Source: Dendrophyllia cribrosa | Taxonomy: Eukaryota > Cnidaria > Anthozoa > Scleractinia > Dendrophylliidae | Reading direction: 5' to 3' | DNA length: 64,000 nucleotides | Assembly: GCA_024195265.1 (NCBI GenBank) | Contig: JAJLRJ010000007.1 | Span: forward strand, 28,642,225 to 28,706,224 | In this document: piece by piece, positions 10,160-21,124 of the stretch | How positions within the stretch are numbered: the first letter of the stretch is position 1 | Layout of the letters: every line of letters begins with the position of its first letter | Position numbers and translations under genes: made by a program | The notes under the pieces: generated by a model | Seen by the model: the letters and a program-made list of their open reading frames with translations, nothing else | What the model was told of the DNA's origin: nothing | Database searches by the model: none

Positions 10160-10443
10160 CCTTAGGCCCGGGACAAACGTCGAACTTTTCATGAGTCGAA
10201 CTAAATTGCTGTTTGGGTCGACCCAAATTAATTATTTTCGTCTGTTGGGTCAAACGTCGAACTTAATTCAGACGAACCAAATTCAACACGTTCTATCCGT
10301 CTGCTCCAGATGGATAGAACGTGTTGGTCGATCCAAATGAGTCCGTCGAATTTAATTGAGACAAACGTCGAACTTCTCATGAACTTAATTCGCTGAATTT
10401 AGTTCGACTCATGAAAAGTTCGACTTTTGTCCCGGGCCTAAGG
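10160..10443. mobile_element. Palindromic MITE, CCTTAGGCCCGGGAC termini
   Basis: 284 bp, inverted throughout: ends CCTTAGGCCCGGGAC / GTCCCGGGCCTAAGG, inner blocks GTCGAACTTTTCATGAGTCG and its complement, and a small central stem (ACACGTTCTATCC / GGATAGAACGTGT). Single-stranded, it would fold into one long hairpin. Target duplication not resolved. Confidence 0.8.
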
Positions 10444-11339
10444 TACGAGAATTAATTCAGTATATTGTTATGATTTGTTTTACATGTACAGTCGCTTTTC
10501 CAGTCACACTAGGTGATCCGTCACGAACGTTACTACACTGTACGTCATTTGAAACCTTTAATCAGTCTTCCGCAATCTCTCGTGCATGAAAGGTCAACTT
10601 TAACTTTTTATATTACTTCCATTCATCTGTTGCTCGAAAAGAAAGAAAACGAAATTGTTATCGAATGGAACTCTCGCCAAACCCGGCAATAATGTAAGTT
10701 GCTTTTACTTGATATGTTTTGTTTCGTCATTTTCCTTTTTCTTATGTTGTAAATAAATCCAATCATCCATGAGCTTGAAGTTGCTATATCAACTGATGTG
10801 ACATCACTAACACTTCGCCTCAGGCTATAAATCACTTGAAAAAGTGAACTTTTTCACTTTTTGGAGCCCTTTTCATAAGTCGTGCGCTTGGCTCATAGCC
10901 AAGGGCACGACTAAAAAATCGGCTCTGCACACTGCAGTGGAATCGGCTATAAGCACCCCAGTTGAGTGTCAATTCTTAAAAGCAGTGACACAAGTCTATG
11001 TTTTATTTACACCTTACCTGTACAGTCAACTCCAGCCTGGCAGACACCTCCCTATAACAGGTACCCCTGTTATTATGGAGAGAAATTAAAGTTGAAATTG
11101 TACTGTACTGCTACCTGTAACTGAAGGGGTGGCAAATGCTCTTTAAAAAAATATGGGTTTCACAAAATGTTAGTCAAATTTTATCAAATTTTATCAAATT
11201 TTCAATCATTATGTCTTGGAGTCTTGATTTTTTGACAAAGCCATCTTACAGTCTCACTATGTCACAAAGTCTCAAATATTCCATTTGCCTACACCAAATG
11301 AGGACATTATTTGAACTGAACACCCTAAAAGCAGAAAAG

Positions 11340-12303
11340 CAGGGCCGTAGCAAGCATTGAAAAACTGGGGGGGGCACAAATGTTTCAGACCCAATGGACG
11401 GGCTTCTGCCCATCCTTTCTAGGGGGTCCGGCGGTATGCACTTCCCGAACATTTTTGAAAATAAAACACCAAGTTTTTGATAGATGAAAACTCTTTCTAA
11501 ACTAAACTGACACTTATTTATGCAAAGCACAGCACATTTCCATGATCCAAAAGGCTTAGTGAAGTAATTGCATATGATTACACAAACATCAATATCTATT
11601 TCCATAGATTTTTCTTATATTCCCAATAAAATTCAAATGATAGTTACAAAAAAAAATCATTGACTGTCTTGGTGAAGAGAAGCACAACAGTTGAACAGAG
11701 TCAATTCATTAGTACTTTCTACACTGTCTCGGCAAACCAATGAATATTGAAAAAAGTAAAACACTTCGGAATGTCAATTACGAAACATTAAAGACCGACT
11801 GTCTCTGTATCTTGAACCAGCAACTGTTTCACCTGCCAGAGTCATCAAAGAAGGTTAGACTGTCTGAGTTGCCTTAGAGGCAAACACAGACTTCATCGGA
11901 AGGTTGTTCTTCGAAAACTTCCCAAACAATTGATTGCACTGCTGGTTATGTCCCCCACAAACAAATTGGCAACCTCCACCATGTCCAAACCATCTGCCAA
12001 TTTCTCGTGGACATGCAGAAGCATGAGGTGATTGAGCCTGGCCTCTCCCGTGGTTGAATGCAGGTAGGTCTTGGCATGCTTTAAGGTGGAGAAGGAGCAC
12101 TTGCTGATGGCATTGGTAGTTGGCATGACAAGCATAAGCTTACCAAGGGTGCAAATCTCACTCAGTAGGAGTTTGCATTCATTTCTGAGTGACTGAAATC
12201 AGTTTTATTTCAACATTTTATATTTGTGTTTTTAATTTTTTTTTGGAAAAAAACTGGAGTCCCCCCCCCCCCGGCCCAGGCCCCTCCCCTTGCTACGGCC
12301 CTG
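11340..12303 (-). mobile_element. Internally deleted hAT transposon
   Basis: 964 bp with inverted ends CAGGGCCGTAGCAAG / CTTGCTACGGCCCTG and a G/C run just inside each end. The minus strand keeps only the terminal transposase exon (11893-12192). The flanks (...CAGAAAAG before, AAAGGGTG after) share AAAG but not a clean 8-bp duplication. At well under 1 kb it is non-autonomous. Confidence 0.85.
11893..12192 (-). pseudogene. hAT transposase, C-terminal dimerisation exon
   Basis: A 99-codon minus-strand frame starts at a good splice acceptor (TTTCAG, at 12193-12198) and ends in a stop. It reads RNECKLLLSEICTLGKL, then LVMPTTNAISKCSFSTLKHA, KTYLHSTTGEARLNHLMLL, HVHEKLADGLDMVEVANLFV. The pattern 'P.TNA.SE..FS.LK..KTYLRS.....RLNHLMLLHVH' is the hAT C-terminal dimerisation region. 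The usual SER is SKC here. The upstream catalytic and zinc-finger exons are absent, so it cannot mobilise anything. It sits inside its own terminal repeats, confirming the element's identity. Confidence 0.85.
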
Positions 12304-12429
12304 AAAGGGTGCCAAAAGTTTCAGACATTCTTTTATCAGCTGAGCAAGTTTCCAGCTGTGTACCTAATTTCACTATGGCTCGGGGCACATATTGTTTTAA
12401 AAAGTTACTGATTAGGACTGGAACCTTCT

Positions 12430-12500
12430 TGGAATAATAAAAAAAAAAAAAATAATAATAATAGATCACTTATATAGCACCTGTACAATACAGTTGTAGG
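12430..12500 (+). repeat. A-run/AAT microsatellite with dispersed-repeat end
   Basis: Poly-A and (AAT)n followed by 'gatcacttatatagcacc', a motif that recurs in many invertebrate genomes next to AAT arrays. Only this one copy is in the window, so it is assigned from memory. Confidence 0.35.
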
Positions 12501-14198
12501 TGCTAACAATGTGCATAAATTAGATAAAATATTCCAATATTGTTAACACTTCCAAGTTTTGACAAAAAAAATTAAAAAAGCTTTCTTGTACCCTCTTCAG
12601 AAGATGAGGAGTGATTGATTTAAAATTAATAAAAAAAATTTCTTGGAAGTTGTCAATCCCACAATTTTCTGTTTTTAGTTCATTCATTGTTTGGAGACTC
12701 AATTCAAGGGCTTAAATACTCAGGTCATGCAGCTAGCATTTCTGTGATTTACAAAAGAACAACAATATGGTTCACTCAGTCCAGCGAATAATAAGGTAAT
12801 CCTAAGGTTGAAATACACAGGAGACTTGTCCAAAAAATGTAACTTTGAGTGAACTTACAGTACCCATTTTGTCAAAAATCTTGCACAGGGAAAATTTGCA
12901 TAGTTCAAATTGGTTTAAATTGAGGGAAAAAGTCCCAGGGACTTAATCCTCTTAAAATGTTCTTGTTAAACTCTCGTTTGTACTGTTTCTTGAACTTGTA
13001 CAGTTTCTGCAACAAAATGGAAAAAAAGGGAATCACAGAGTAGCTGAGATGGCCCAAAACAGTCTTGCAACAAGTCTGAGCAACCATAACCATTTCCTTG
13101 GTGTAACAACTAGAAGGGTGCATGTACCTGTCACTGTGATAGGTCCCTTTGCACATGCTGACTCAGACAGTAAGAATTTGAAATTCTCCTGAAGTTGCCT
13201 AACACATTCGATTCAGGCTTTTTAACAGGCCCATTTCGCTATTTTAAAAGCCTTAAATCATCTTGGCTATAAAGGCTTAGGGGAATAAGAAAAAAGAAAC
13301 CACATTGAAGTTTGAGGATGAACAATTTAATAATGTTGCTTGATTTCCCTTAGCGTCGGGGTCAAGTTAGAATTGTGATATATCAAAATTGGCCTGTCGC
13401 TTGGTGCAAGCAATCTCATGAGTTTAATTAAAACCCATGTACAGATTTTTTTGGAGGCGAGGGAGTGGCTGTACACTGGCTATCATGAGTTGGGCAAAGC
13501 TTATTGTGGCTTTACACATTGTCAGAACGGTAGTTATGCATCATTTACATAATAATATAAAGCAAATTGTAATGCTTAATGTATGACATCACAAACAAAG
13601 ATCAAAACTTGTCTACACTGAAACGCCCATTGAAACTGAGTATAATGAAATGAAATGTTCCCATTAGTTCTTCTGTATCAGATTATTAGAGAGAACTACA
13701 CATTGTCGAAACATTAATTTTGTATTTGTGGCATATGCCAAAGGGTATAGAATATTTTTATTTACAAATTTGCACCTTTTCTGAGAAATATACACAATTA
13801 GACTAGTAATTACAACTCTTACCAATATTATTATTTTCTCTTTGTTTTCTTATAGGAAATTCAAATAGACAGTGCCTGTAACAAAAGTAAGGGAACTAAA
13901 ATGGTTCACAATCTAGCTAATTTGACAACTTCCACCAAGAGTGCAGTATGCTTGTCATTTACCTTTTTTGTTTGCAATGATGCATGTGCAATATTTCTGT
14001 ACAATTTAAATGCTTTATAAACTGCAGTACACTGTATGCAGTTGCCCTTTTTTCAACAGATTCCAGGTTGTGCAATCTGATTTATTATGCAAATCAAATG
14101 GTCATATTAAGCAAAACTAGCATTTTTCTCTGCAAGCCCAAGAGTTTTTCTTTAAGTGCAAGACTGAGTCACCAAGACAACCTCCTTGATTTGCTTAA
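12500..14198. other. No gene recognised
   Basis: AT-rich sequence with no ORF of recognisable family. A splice-acceptor-like TTTTCTTATAG occurs at about 13845-13855 but no coding frame follows it. Confidence 0.4.
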
Positions 14199-14531
14199 CC
14201 ATTTAAGAGTGCCACAAATCAAAATTCAAGAAATATCCCAAATTTCATATTTTTTAAATATTGAACTGCCGAAGAGGTTTCATTTGAATGGTCACACCAT
14301 AGGATTTTGTCCATATAGATGGTTTTCACTCACGTGACCTTCTGTCCTGTGGGACTCAAATGACAAAGGCCATGGCGGCCATGTTGGTGCACATAACAAA
14401 AGAAGTTCATTAAAATTTTTTTGTAGGTGTGCACCAACATGGCCGCCGTGATGTAACGTGAAAACCACCTATAGCTTCAAAAGTTAACACTGTACTACAT
14501 GTCTCCATAATTGACTTTGGGAGTGAAAGGG
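14199..14531 (-). mobile_element. TTAA-flanked MITE (CCCTTTCACTCCCA family), with nested insertion
   Basis: Bounded by TTAA (14195-14198, 14532-14535). In reverse orientation it matches the element at 20821-21120: 'gagtgcca', 'aaattcaag', GAAGAGGTTTCATTTGAATG, GGTCACACCATAGGATTT, then 'ggagacatgta' and GGGAGTGAAAGGG. It is split at 14314-14473 by an unrelated palindromic MITE. TTAA plus CC(C/A)TTT ends suggest piggyBac-type mobilisation. No transposase. Confidence 0.75.
14314..14473. mobile_element. Palindromic MITE (TATAGATGGTTTTCAC ends), nested
   Basis: 160 bp with ends TATAGATGGTTTTCAC and GTGAAAACCACCTATA. Long inner arms carry GGCGGCCATGTTGGTGCACA at left and its near-complement GTGCACCAACATGGCCGCC at right. 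It lies exactly where the host repeat should read from 'ggatttcgtcca' into 'cagactcaaaag'. A second family member begins at 61049. Confidence 0.8.
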
Positions 14532-15312
14532 TTAATTATCTTCTTGTGGACTTCTAAAGTGCCAAATAACGTAGGAAACGGCTTGCAACCTAAACCACAC
14601 AAAGATAATTGGGGGGTGTCCCATCAGTGTCTGTATAAAGGACCGAGTTTGTCTGTTTAAGGTAGCTAGCATAATATTTTCAAATTTAGCTATGGGATGT
14701 AAAACAATTTATATATACAATGTAATGATGTGGTTTATAGTAACGGGATGGTACTTTTTGATTATTGATGTACATGTTTATAATTTTGTACAATTTTTCA
14801 TGTGATTGCACTTCTCTTGAAGTTAATATGCATATACTGCTTTTCTCTTTAAAAGGTATGTACTGATCAAATTTAACCTTCAACATGCCTCCCCCTCCCC
14901 CTCCCCCACAGGCATTTTAAATTTTTAAATTTTTTTTTTCAGATTCTCTTCACCCAGGCCAAAAATGTTGTTCTAATGCCCTATCCATGCAAGGGTTCTC
15001 TAAGGGTCATATTAGGCGATCAAATTCCCCTACCCTCAGGAAACATAGATTGGCTTCTACATCCCATTATGATGTTTTATAAAACACGTGTTTTAGATTT
15101 TCAGGGTAATTTGTCAATCACATTGACAGCCAGTTTGCTTTAAGGAAGGGAAGGAAGGGTTGAGACAAATCGCCGATTAAAGGGATGCAGAGCTTTTGTA
15201 GTCCTTTGCTCTTCAGCCACTTGAAACGTGTCTTCTGGGTCGCATTCAGCCATGATTTTGATGGCAAATTCCACGCAATACAAACCACTGAAATTGAGGC
15301 GATTTTTCAATT

Positions 15313-15313
<1 letters not shown>

Positions 15314-15343
<30 letters not shown>
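15314..15343 (+). repeat. Uninterrupted 30-base poly-C tract
   Basis: Thirty consecutive C followed by TCCC. It sits about 320 bp past the stop of the GPCR, within its possible 3' region, where the transcript would carry poly-G. It explains the artefactual poly-Pro and poly-Gly ORFs here. Confidence 0.9.
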
Positions 15344-15346
<3 letters not shown>

Positions 15347-15665
15347 CAACTTTCCCCTGCGATGCCAAATTTTCTACCGACCCTTCACGGTCATGGACAT
15401 TGATTCCAGGGGGTTGTCCGCAGCAGGGGAGGGGAGATGTTGAAGACTCAATTTTATCCGTACATTATTAGACAGTAGTCAGTGAGTGACCATGCAGGGT
15501 CAGTTGTTGTTACATTTGATTTTACTCTTACTAAAATCGTCACAGTGTGACTTATCGTTCTGCTTCAATAATACTTTTGAATCTACCGTACTTCTTTCCG
15601 TATTTTGTATGACGTTATCCTTGAACATCAAGTTGTCCATCGGTTCTCAAGATAGTTCACTTTAG

Positions 15666-16814
15666 TTATACTTGCGTTACCAAAGTGTCCCCGTTCAAGA
15701 AAGATTTCTCGTCCTCCTTAGAACCATGGTGATTATGATTATGATTATGATTCCCGTCGTCAGGTGGTGTCTGTGGACTTCCGCGTCTTGCGAAAGTGCT
15801 TTGGAAAAAGCTTGTCAGTGAACTTCTTCTGTTAGTGCGGCCTCCGTATTCACGAAATTTCTCGTCACAGGCAGAGAACATTATTTTTTTAAACGTGCGC
15901 CGGAATTCGCTGTTAAAGTAAGCATAAATCACCGGATTGCACGCGCTGTTTATGTTCGGCAGTATAAACATGAAGGTGTAAATAATGCCGTTGGCTAAAT
16001 CTTTTGAGATGGCCATCATATATTCCGGGTCGTACTGTTGAATGGTGAACATGATAAAGAACGGAGCCCAGCAGACGGTAAAGGTGCCTAGCACTACAGC
16101 TAAGGTCTTGGTGGCCTTGAAGTCCCGCATGACGCTCCTCTGTTTATGTCTGTCTTCACTGCTGTTGCTGGTGCTCACAACACTGTCTCTCATTTTTTTG
16201 AATTGAATCCACGCCGTCCGCAAGATCATCGAATAGCTAACAACGAGCACAGTAAGAGGGGCTATGAAAGCTACTATATTAGCCACGGTGTAGAACACAT
16301 TATTGTCATTGTTGCAGAAGCCGTTCGCTGTAAAAACGCCGCCAGCTCCGGGCCACTTAATAATTGATAACGTCGCTAGAATGGCTGCATACACCCAGAC
16401 GCCGCCAATAGATAGAAATGAGCGGCGTTTTGTCATGTTTCTATGGTAACTGAACGGCTTGGTTATTTTCAAGTATCTGTCTACTGAGATGACAGCTAAG
16501 TTAGCCATTGACGCCGCGGCACATATCATGTCCACCCAAATCCACACCGAGCAAATTTCAAGACTCGGGCTTTGTGACACCGTTACAGCAATGCGAAACG
16601 GTAGCCCTGCAAGCCCGTAAAATAAGTCGCTGACCGCCAGCGATGCTATGAACCAGTTGGTTGGACTGCGCATGCGGTTGTCGACGTATATGGCCACGCA
16701 TACCAAAGTGTTTCCTAATATGGTTAGGATAATAATAATGACGTAAAAACCGATGAGAATTTTTGTCTCCAGGCTACCTATTTTGTTATCTGGCGTATTT
16801 GTCGTGTTATTCAT
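15666..16814 (-). CDS. Class A (rhodopsin-like) GPCR, biogenic-amine-type
   Basis: Intronless ORF of 382 residues encoding a plasma-membrane seven-helix receptor that would couple an extracellular ligand to heterotrimeric G proteins. Helices lie near residues 19-42, 53-75, 88-112, 135-153, 175-198, 235-257 and 275-298. Visible class A landmarks are GN in TM1 (N35), LAVSD in TM2 (D63), C88 at the top of TM3 with partner C167 in loop 2, DRY (112-114), W140, P186 in TM5, CWAP (248-251) and NPVIY (293-297). D95 lies 18 residues before the DRY arginine, i.e. position 3.32, the amine-contact aspartate. N-glycosylation sequons (NNT, NTT) sit at residues 2-5. The tail is Ser/Arg rich, then His-Asn rich (NHNHNHNHH). 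Start ATG is followed by a normal extracellular N-terminus. Cnidarians have many orphan amine-like receptors, so the ligand cannot be named (adrenergic, dopamine, histamine and trace-amine-like are all possible). Confidence 0.95.
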   Translation of the reverse strand: MNNTTNTPDNKIGSLETKILIGFYVIIIILTILGNTLVCVAIYVDNRMRSPTNWFIASLAVSDLFYGLAGLPFRIAVTVSQSPSLEICSVWIWVDMICAAASMANLAVISVDRYLKITKPFSYHRNMTKRRSFLSIGGVWVYAAILATLSIIKWPGAGGVFTANGFCNNDNNVFYTVANIVAFIAPLTVLVVSYSMILRTAWIQFKKMRDSVVSTSNSSEDRHKQRSVMRDFKATKTLAVVLGTFTVCWAPFFIMFTIQQYDPEYMMAISKDLANGIIYTFMFILPNINSACNPVIYAYFNSEFRRTFKKIMFSACDEKFREYGGRTNRRSSLTSFFQSTFARRGSPQTPPDDGNHNHNHNHHGSKEDEKSFLNGDTLVTQV

Positions 16815-19800
16815 GTTCAGTTCCTGACAGTCTTTCAGTGCGAACGGAAAACGTTCTTGGTTAGTTCAAACACGATAAAAGTCTTTTTCAATCTCCTACA
16901 GAGCTTTCTTTGATGTAAATTGGTCTTTCGTGCTCGTTTTAATGATGCTGTCCCGGCTTTCTAGCAAACTGTCCAGCTAGATTGTTATTTGGTTCCTGTT
17001 ATAATGCTTCGCCAAGGTTGCCACGCAGCCAAAGATATGCGCTCAACTTGACTTGTTGACAGCTGAGGAGCAAGTGATTGTTTTTTTTCCCGTTACAAAT
17101 TATCTGTTTTGTCTGTAAGTTAGCTGTTGGGTCCTCCTAGTCGAGAAAATAAAAAAATAGACATTAATCATAATTTATTTAAAAAATTGCGATTTAGTGC
17201 AGTAATTTTTGTATTGGCGTGGTTCCGTTTCTTATGCAAAGAAAAGAAATAAGGCGACTTTTATCATGAAGGTTTTTTTTTTGCTTATTTGGATCTCCAA
17301 AAATTAAACAATTATAAATGAAATTAAACAATATCCACATATACCCTCTTGTTAACTATATTGAGAACAACACGATGCTATCCCCCCTTCCCCCTAGTTT
17401 AAAAAAAATCATTGAATTTAGTATGTACAAACCCAAACCCTTTCTTATAAGATGACCTAAGATTGCCAACAGAAATCAAGTTTCGACTAAGCCATGTGTA
17501 ATCTGTTTGAATCTTGCTGAGCATTTGTTTTCTTTATATATCTTACAACTCAATCTCCTTCAATCGTGTTCATATTTTTCACAGCTGGGGACTTATTTAC
17601 ATTTAGGCTAGATAAGTGCCTTGCCTCAGAGCAAATCTGACTTTACTCAACTTTGGTTTTAGCGTCATTATTTGTATTAAGATCGTTAAACCTCCAAATG
17701 CGAACATCAAAGCTGCGAAAGAAATGTCATTATTTGATAAAATATGATTTTATTTTTCTTCTTAACTTCTCATCAACTAACTTTGCTTTAAATTTGTCAT
17801 TCTTATTTATTACTTACTGTATGGCTCAGTTACGTGTAAATTTTTCATTCTTGTTTTGACAATGGTTTTGTAATAACACCGAAACATCAACAAAATAAAT
17901 ATTTTACCTTGTTTATACTTTTTAAAAATATTTTTAAATATTAAGTTCAACAAGATGTTGAAACGGTTTTTAATTTTTTTCACTTCTTAAAAATCGTTTC
18001 GTCCTTTCCAACAATGATGTCAAATCGCTTCCCGTCTAATTAAGAATAAACATGTCATTTCGCACGATGTCAAAGCATAAGCAAAAAAGACTCTTTCATA
18101 CACTTTGTTACCATATTTGAAAAGTATGACAAAACACGTAAGCTGCTGAAGGTTGAGTAGTTGAGGGGAGGAATAACATTTTAACCGACATAAATTAATT
18201 TGGTGCGTAAAACCGTACGCCAAACACTAGACTACAAGAAGGTAGATTACGTTTAAAGCGTACTATTTCTTTGTCTTAAAACAGCGACGACTTGTTGAAC
18301 AGAATAAGGCAAAAGGCATTTGCTACTTTGCAACAAGGAACAAATTTACGTTTATTTAACCCCAGTTAACCCAGCCAAAATGTGAGATGAAGGTACCATC
18401 TTCAACTTAGATTTGGTCGTATAAAGTTGTTTGCAATGCCAAGGAAGCAAACGTAATAAAAGGAGTATTTACCTTGTGTTTTTGATCGCTGATATGGAAC
18501 TTTTTACTGATCTTTGTTAAAGCAACACGCAGTTTATATGACCAATACGATGTTGACATCCAATCCCACTTCGCACGTGCGAGAGTGAAATGTCGTTTTC
18601 CTCCCAGTTATTTTTTTTGTATGGGATCTAAATATATATTTAATAAGTCTCTCTTTGTTATGTTTCAATGACAGCTACATTGATAGCTTTGTCCTTAGCC
18701 TAAGGCTTAATAACTTTTTCACTAAAGGATCAATGGATTTGCGTGTTTTATTTGTAACACAAAAGGATTTCCTTTTAACTGTGTATTTTTTTCTTTTGTG
18801 ACCTGAAAATTAAACGCGTATTGAATGTAGCCTGTCGGCTGTAGTTATAAGATGCAGCCGGAGCAAACTTTAATTGGTACAAGATCGGAGAGTTCCCCTG
18901 ATCGCCAAGCAAATAAGCGAGTGGCTAATATTCCATTGCCAGAGACAGGATTAGGATATAGCATATTACGTGGATTTCCTTTGTCGGTTTTTACAAAGAC
19001 GTGCATGTTTATTAATTGCGCGCGAAAGATAAAGCTTTTATGCGGCCTGTAGATTGTAAGGTTTCTTCGGGGGAAGTGAAATTAAAATCTATCTGTCTAT
19101 TTATATCAGTTAGAAACTTTTAATCCTTGTTGTGGATAACAAGGATAAAATATGATTCGAACACGGTTTATCGGCGCTAAGCTGTTAAAAAGAAGATACA
19201 GTGTATATCGCAAAACGGAGGTTAGCATTTCGTTTGAAACTCTTCTAACAAATTTCAAACCTGGCTTACTGCAAAGTTTTCGTGTTATGTGGTACAAAAG
19301 TTATCAAGAGAAAAATAATTCGACGAATTATTTTTTCATGAAGTTATATTATTACTTTTCAAAACCGATAAATGCAATTGATTGGCATTATGAAAATAGA
19401 CCATTGGTTGATTAATGCGCACGAAATGGAGAGAGTGGAGTTGCCTTTTTTAACGCGGCAGTTAAGTTGTCTCCAATGAAAATTAAAATATTACCGTGTT
19501 TGGTTTGTATTCCCTTGTGTCTAATTCTCTTTGAGAAATGACAAACGAAGTAAAGGAAACTTTTAGCGTTCAGTTTACTTTGCTTACTGATAAGTTAACT
19601 TGTTACTTCGACTGAATTGCGACCAGGGACACAGCCTTTATGAAACATTTATGTTTTCGTTGTCATTTGTTTATATTAACTTGCTGGGTTTTTTGTGCTA
19701 ACATAATAAAAGTTTATGGTTTACGTCTACTGTTTTTCTCCACCTATTCCCCCCGTGCGTGAAATGCGTTTATGCATGACCCGATTAGATGACTTTCAAG

Positions 19801-20271
19801 CGTCTTCAGTGAAAACATTTGTGTTTGGGAGACCGTATAGCAAGCAGTTTTATTTTCGCGTACAATTTTCTCCACCTAATTATCGCGCGTTGTATGCGCT
19901 TACGACCCAATGAGAAACTGTTCTTAAACTGGCAAATTGTTGCCAATTTTGCGCGAAGGTAGCCGTCCCTTTCAGTCATGACTTATAGAGCGACGTATTC
20001 GAGCTAGAATTGTGACGAATTTCTGAAAGGACCTTAGCCTCGGGAAACTTTTGCACTTGTTAGGCTCTGTCATTAGCAGCCTCTTCCAGCAACTAACGAG
20101 GGAAATAAAGGAAGTGACAAAGATTGATTAAAACAAACCGCGTTTTTCGTTTAGCTGCCTTTAGTTTGCTCAGTCAGTGGTGTCGTCGGCATAAGTTTGT
20201 TCGATCAGAGTTTCTAATGGCAATACCGTCCCAGTTTGATTACAAAATACAGCGATGTAACAAATAAACCA
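16815..20271. other. Gene-free stretch upstream of the GPCR
   Basis: This interval should hold the GPCR promoter and any 5' UTR exon, but I see no convincing TATA box, CpG cluster or second gene. Short ORFs (e.g. 18852-19052, 19152-19415) have no recognisable domain. A small perfect stem (AATCCTTGTT / AACAAGGATT-like) occurs at about 19121-19148. Confidence 0.4.
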
Positions 20272-20378
20272 GGGGTCAATTCAATAAAACTTTTACAAGT
20301 GCAGCCATTGTTTTCAACTCCTGAAACAATGGCTACACTTGTAAATTACACATGTAAAAGTTTTATCGAATTGACCCC
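20272..20378. mobile_element. 107-bp hairpin MITE (GGGGTCAATT ends)
   Basis: Ends GGGGTCAATTC(A)ATAAAAC / GTTTTATCGAATTGACCCC, with a second inner stem CCATTGTTT / AAACAATGG around the loop 'tcaactcctg' and ACTTTTACA / TGTAAAAGT. Almost the whole element folds on itself. No clear target duplication. Confidence 0.8.
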
Positions 20379-20820
20379 AGGACATCTTGTGAGTTTTATC
20401 GAGATCTGAGTTACCATAGCAACACGGTGACGTCTTTGCCATTTTTACATATCGTCAATTTTCTTGAAATTGAAAATGGTCGACGGTACTTGTAGTTGAT
20501 AAAATTGCCTTTTTAGGTGAACTGATTTGAAATAATTTCTATGACAGCTTTTTCAAGAAAGATTCAGTTGAAGTTTTTGGCTGTTAAAATGAAACGAATC
20601 AAAAACAATTTTAACGGGTTGCTCAAACTTTCGTTTACTGGGCTTGTGGGAAATATATTTTGATCTCAAATTGTTTCTTTGAATTGTTGTTGTTGTTTCT
20701 TGTGAAACTTAGCGGGGTTAGATAACAGTGAAATTTTGCACGGTTTCAAGGTCAATGTTAATGTTACCAAGCATAAGCATGTTTTTAACAGTTGTTTCAA
20801 ACAATATCTTGTTCCTTTAA

Positions 20821-21120
20821 ACCCTTTCACTCCCAGACTCAATAATGGAGACATGTAATGTAGTTCTAACTTTTGAGTCTGTGGACGAAATCCTATGGTG
20901 TGACCATTTAAATGAAACCTCTTCAGTAGTACTTTTGCATGGTACCATTTGTTCTAACTTTTAAGTCTGTGGACGAAATCCTATGGTGTGACCATTCAAA
21001 TGAAACCTCTTCGGCAGTACTTTTGCATGGTACCATTTGTTTTTCAATATTTTATCAAATTAAATTTGGGATTTTCCTTGAATTTTGAGTTTGGCACTCT
21101 TGGGAGTTGACGTTGAAGGG
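20821..21120 (+). mobile_element. TTAA-flanked MITE with 88-bp internal duplication
   Basis: TTAA on both sides (20817-20820, 21121-21124); left end ACCCTTTCACTCCCAG, right end GGGAGTTGACGTTGAAGGG. An 88-bp unit (starting GTTCTAACTTTTGAGTCTGT) occurs twice head-to-tail (20863-20950 and 20951-21038) with only a few differences. Other copies in the window (14199, 57447) have one unit. Confidence 0.8.
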
Positions 21121-21124
21121 TTAA

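Noticed and set aside
11246..11605. 119-codon ORF at the left end of the hAT element
   Set aside because: It crosses the element boundary into flanking DNA and has no transposase motif; likely 3' untranslated sequence of the element.
15140..15443. Poly-Gly and poly-Pro ORFs
   Set aside because: Products of the C30 tract read in different frames.
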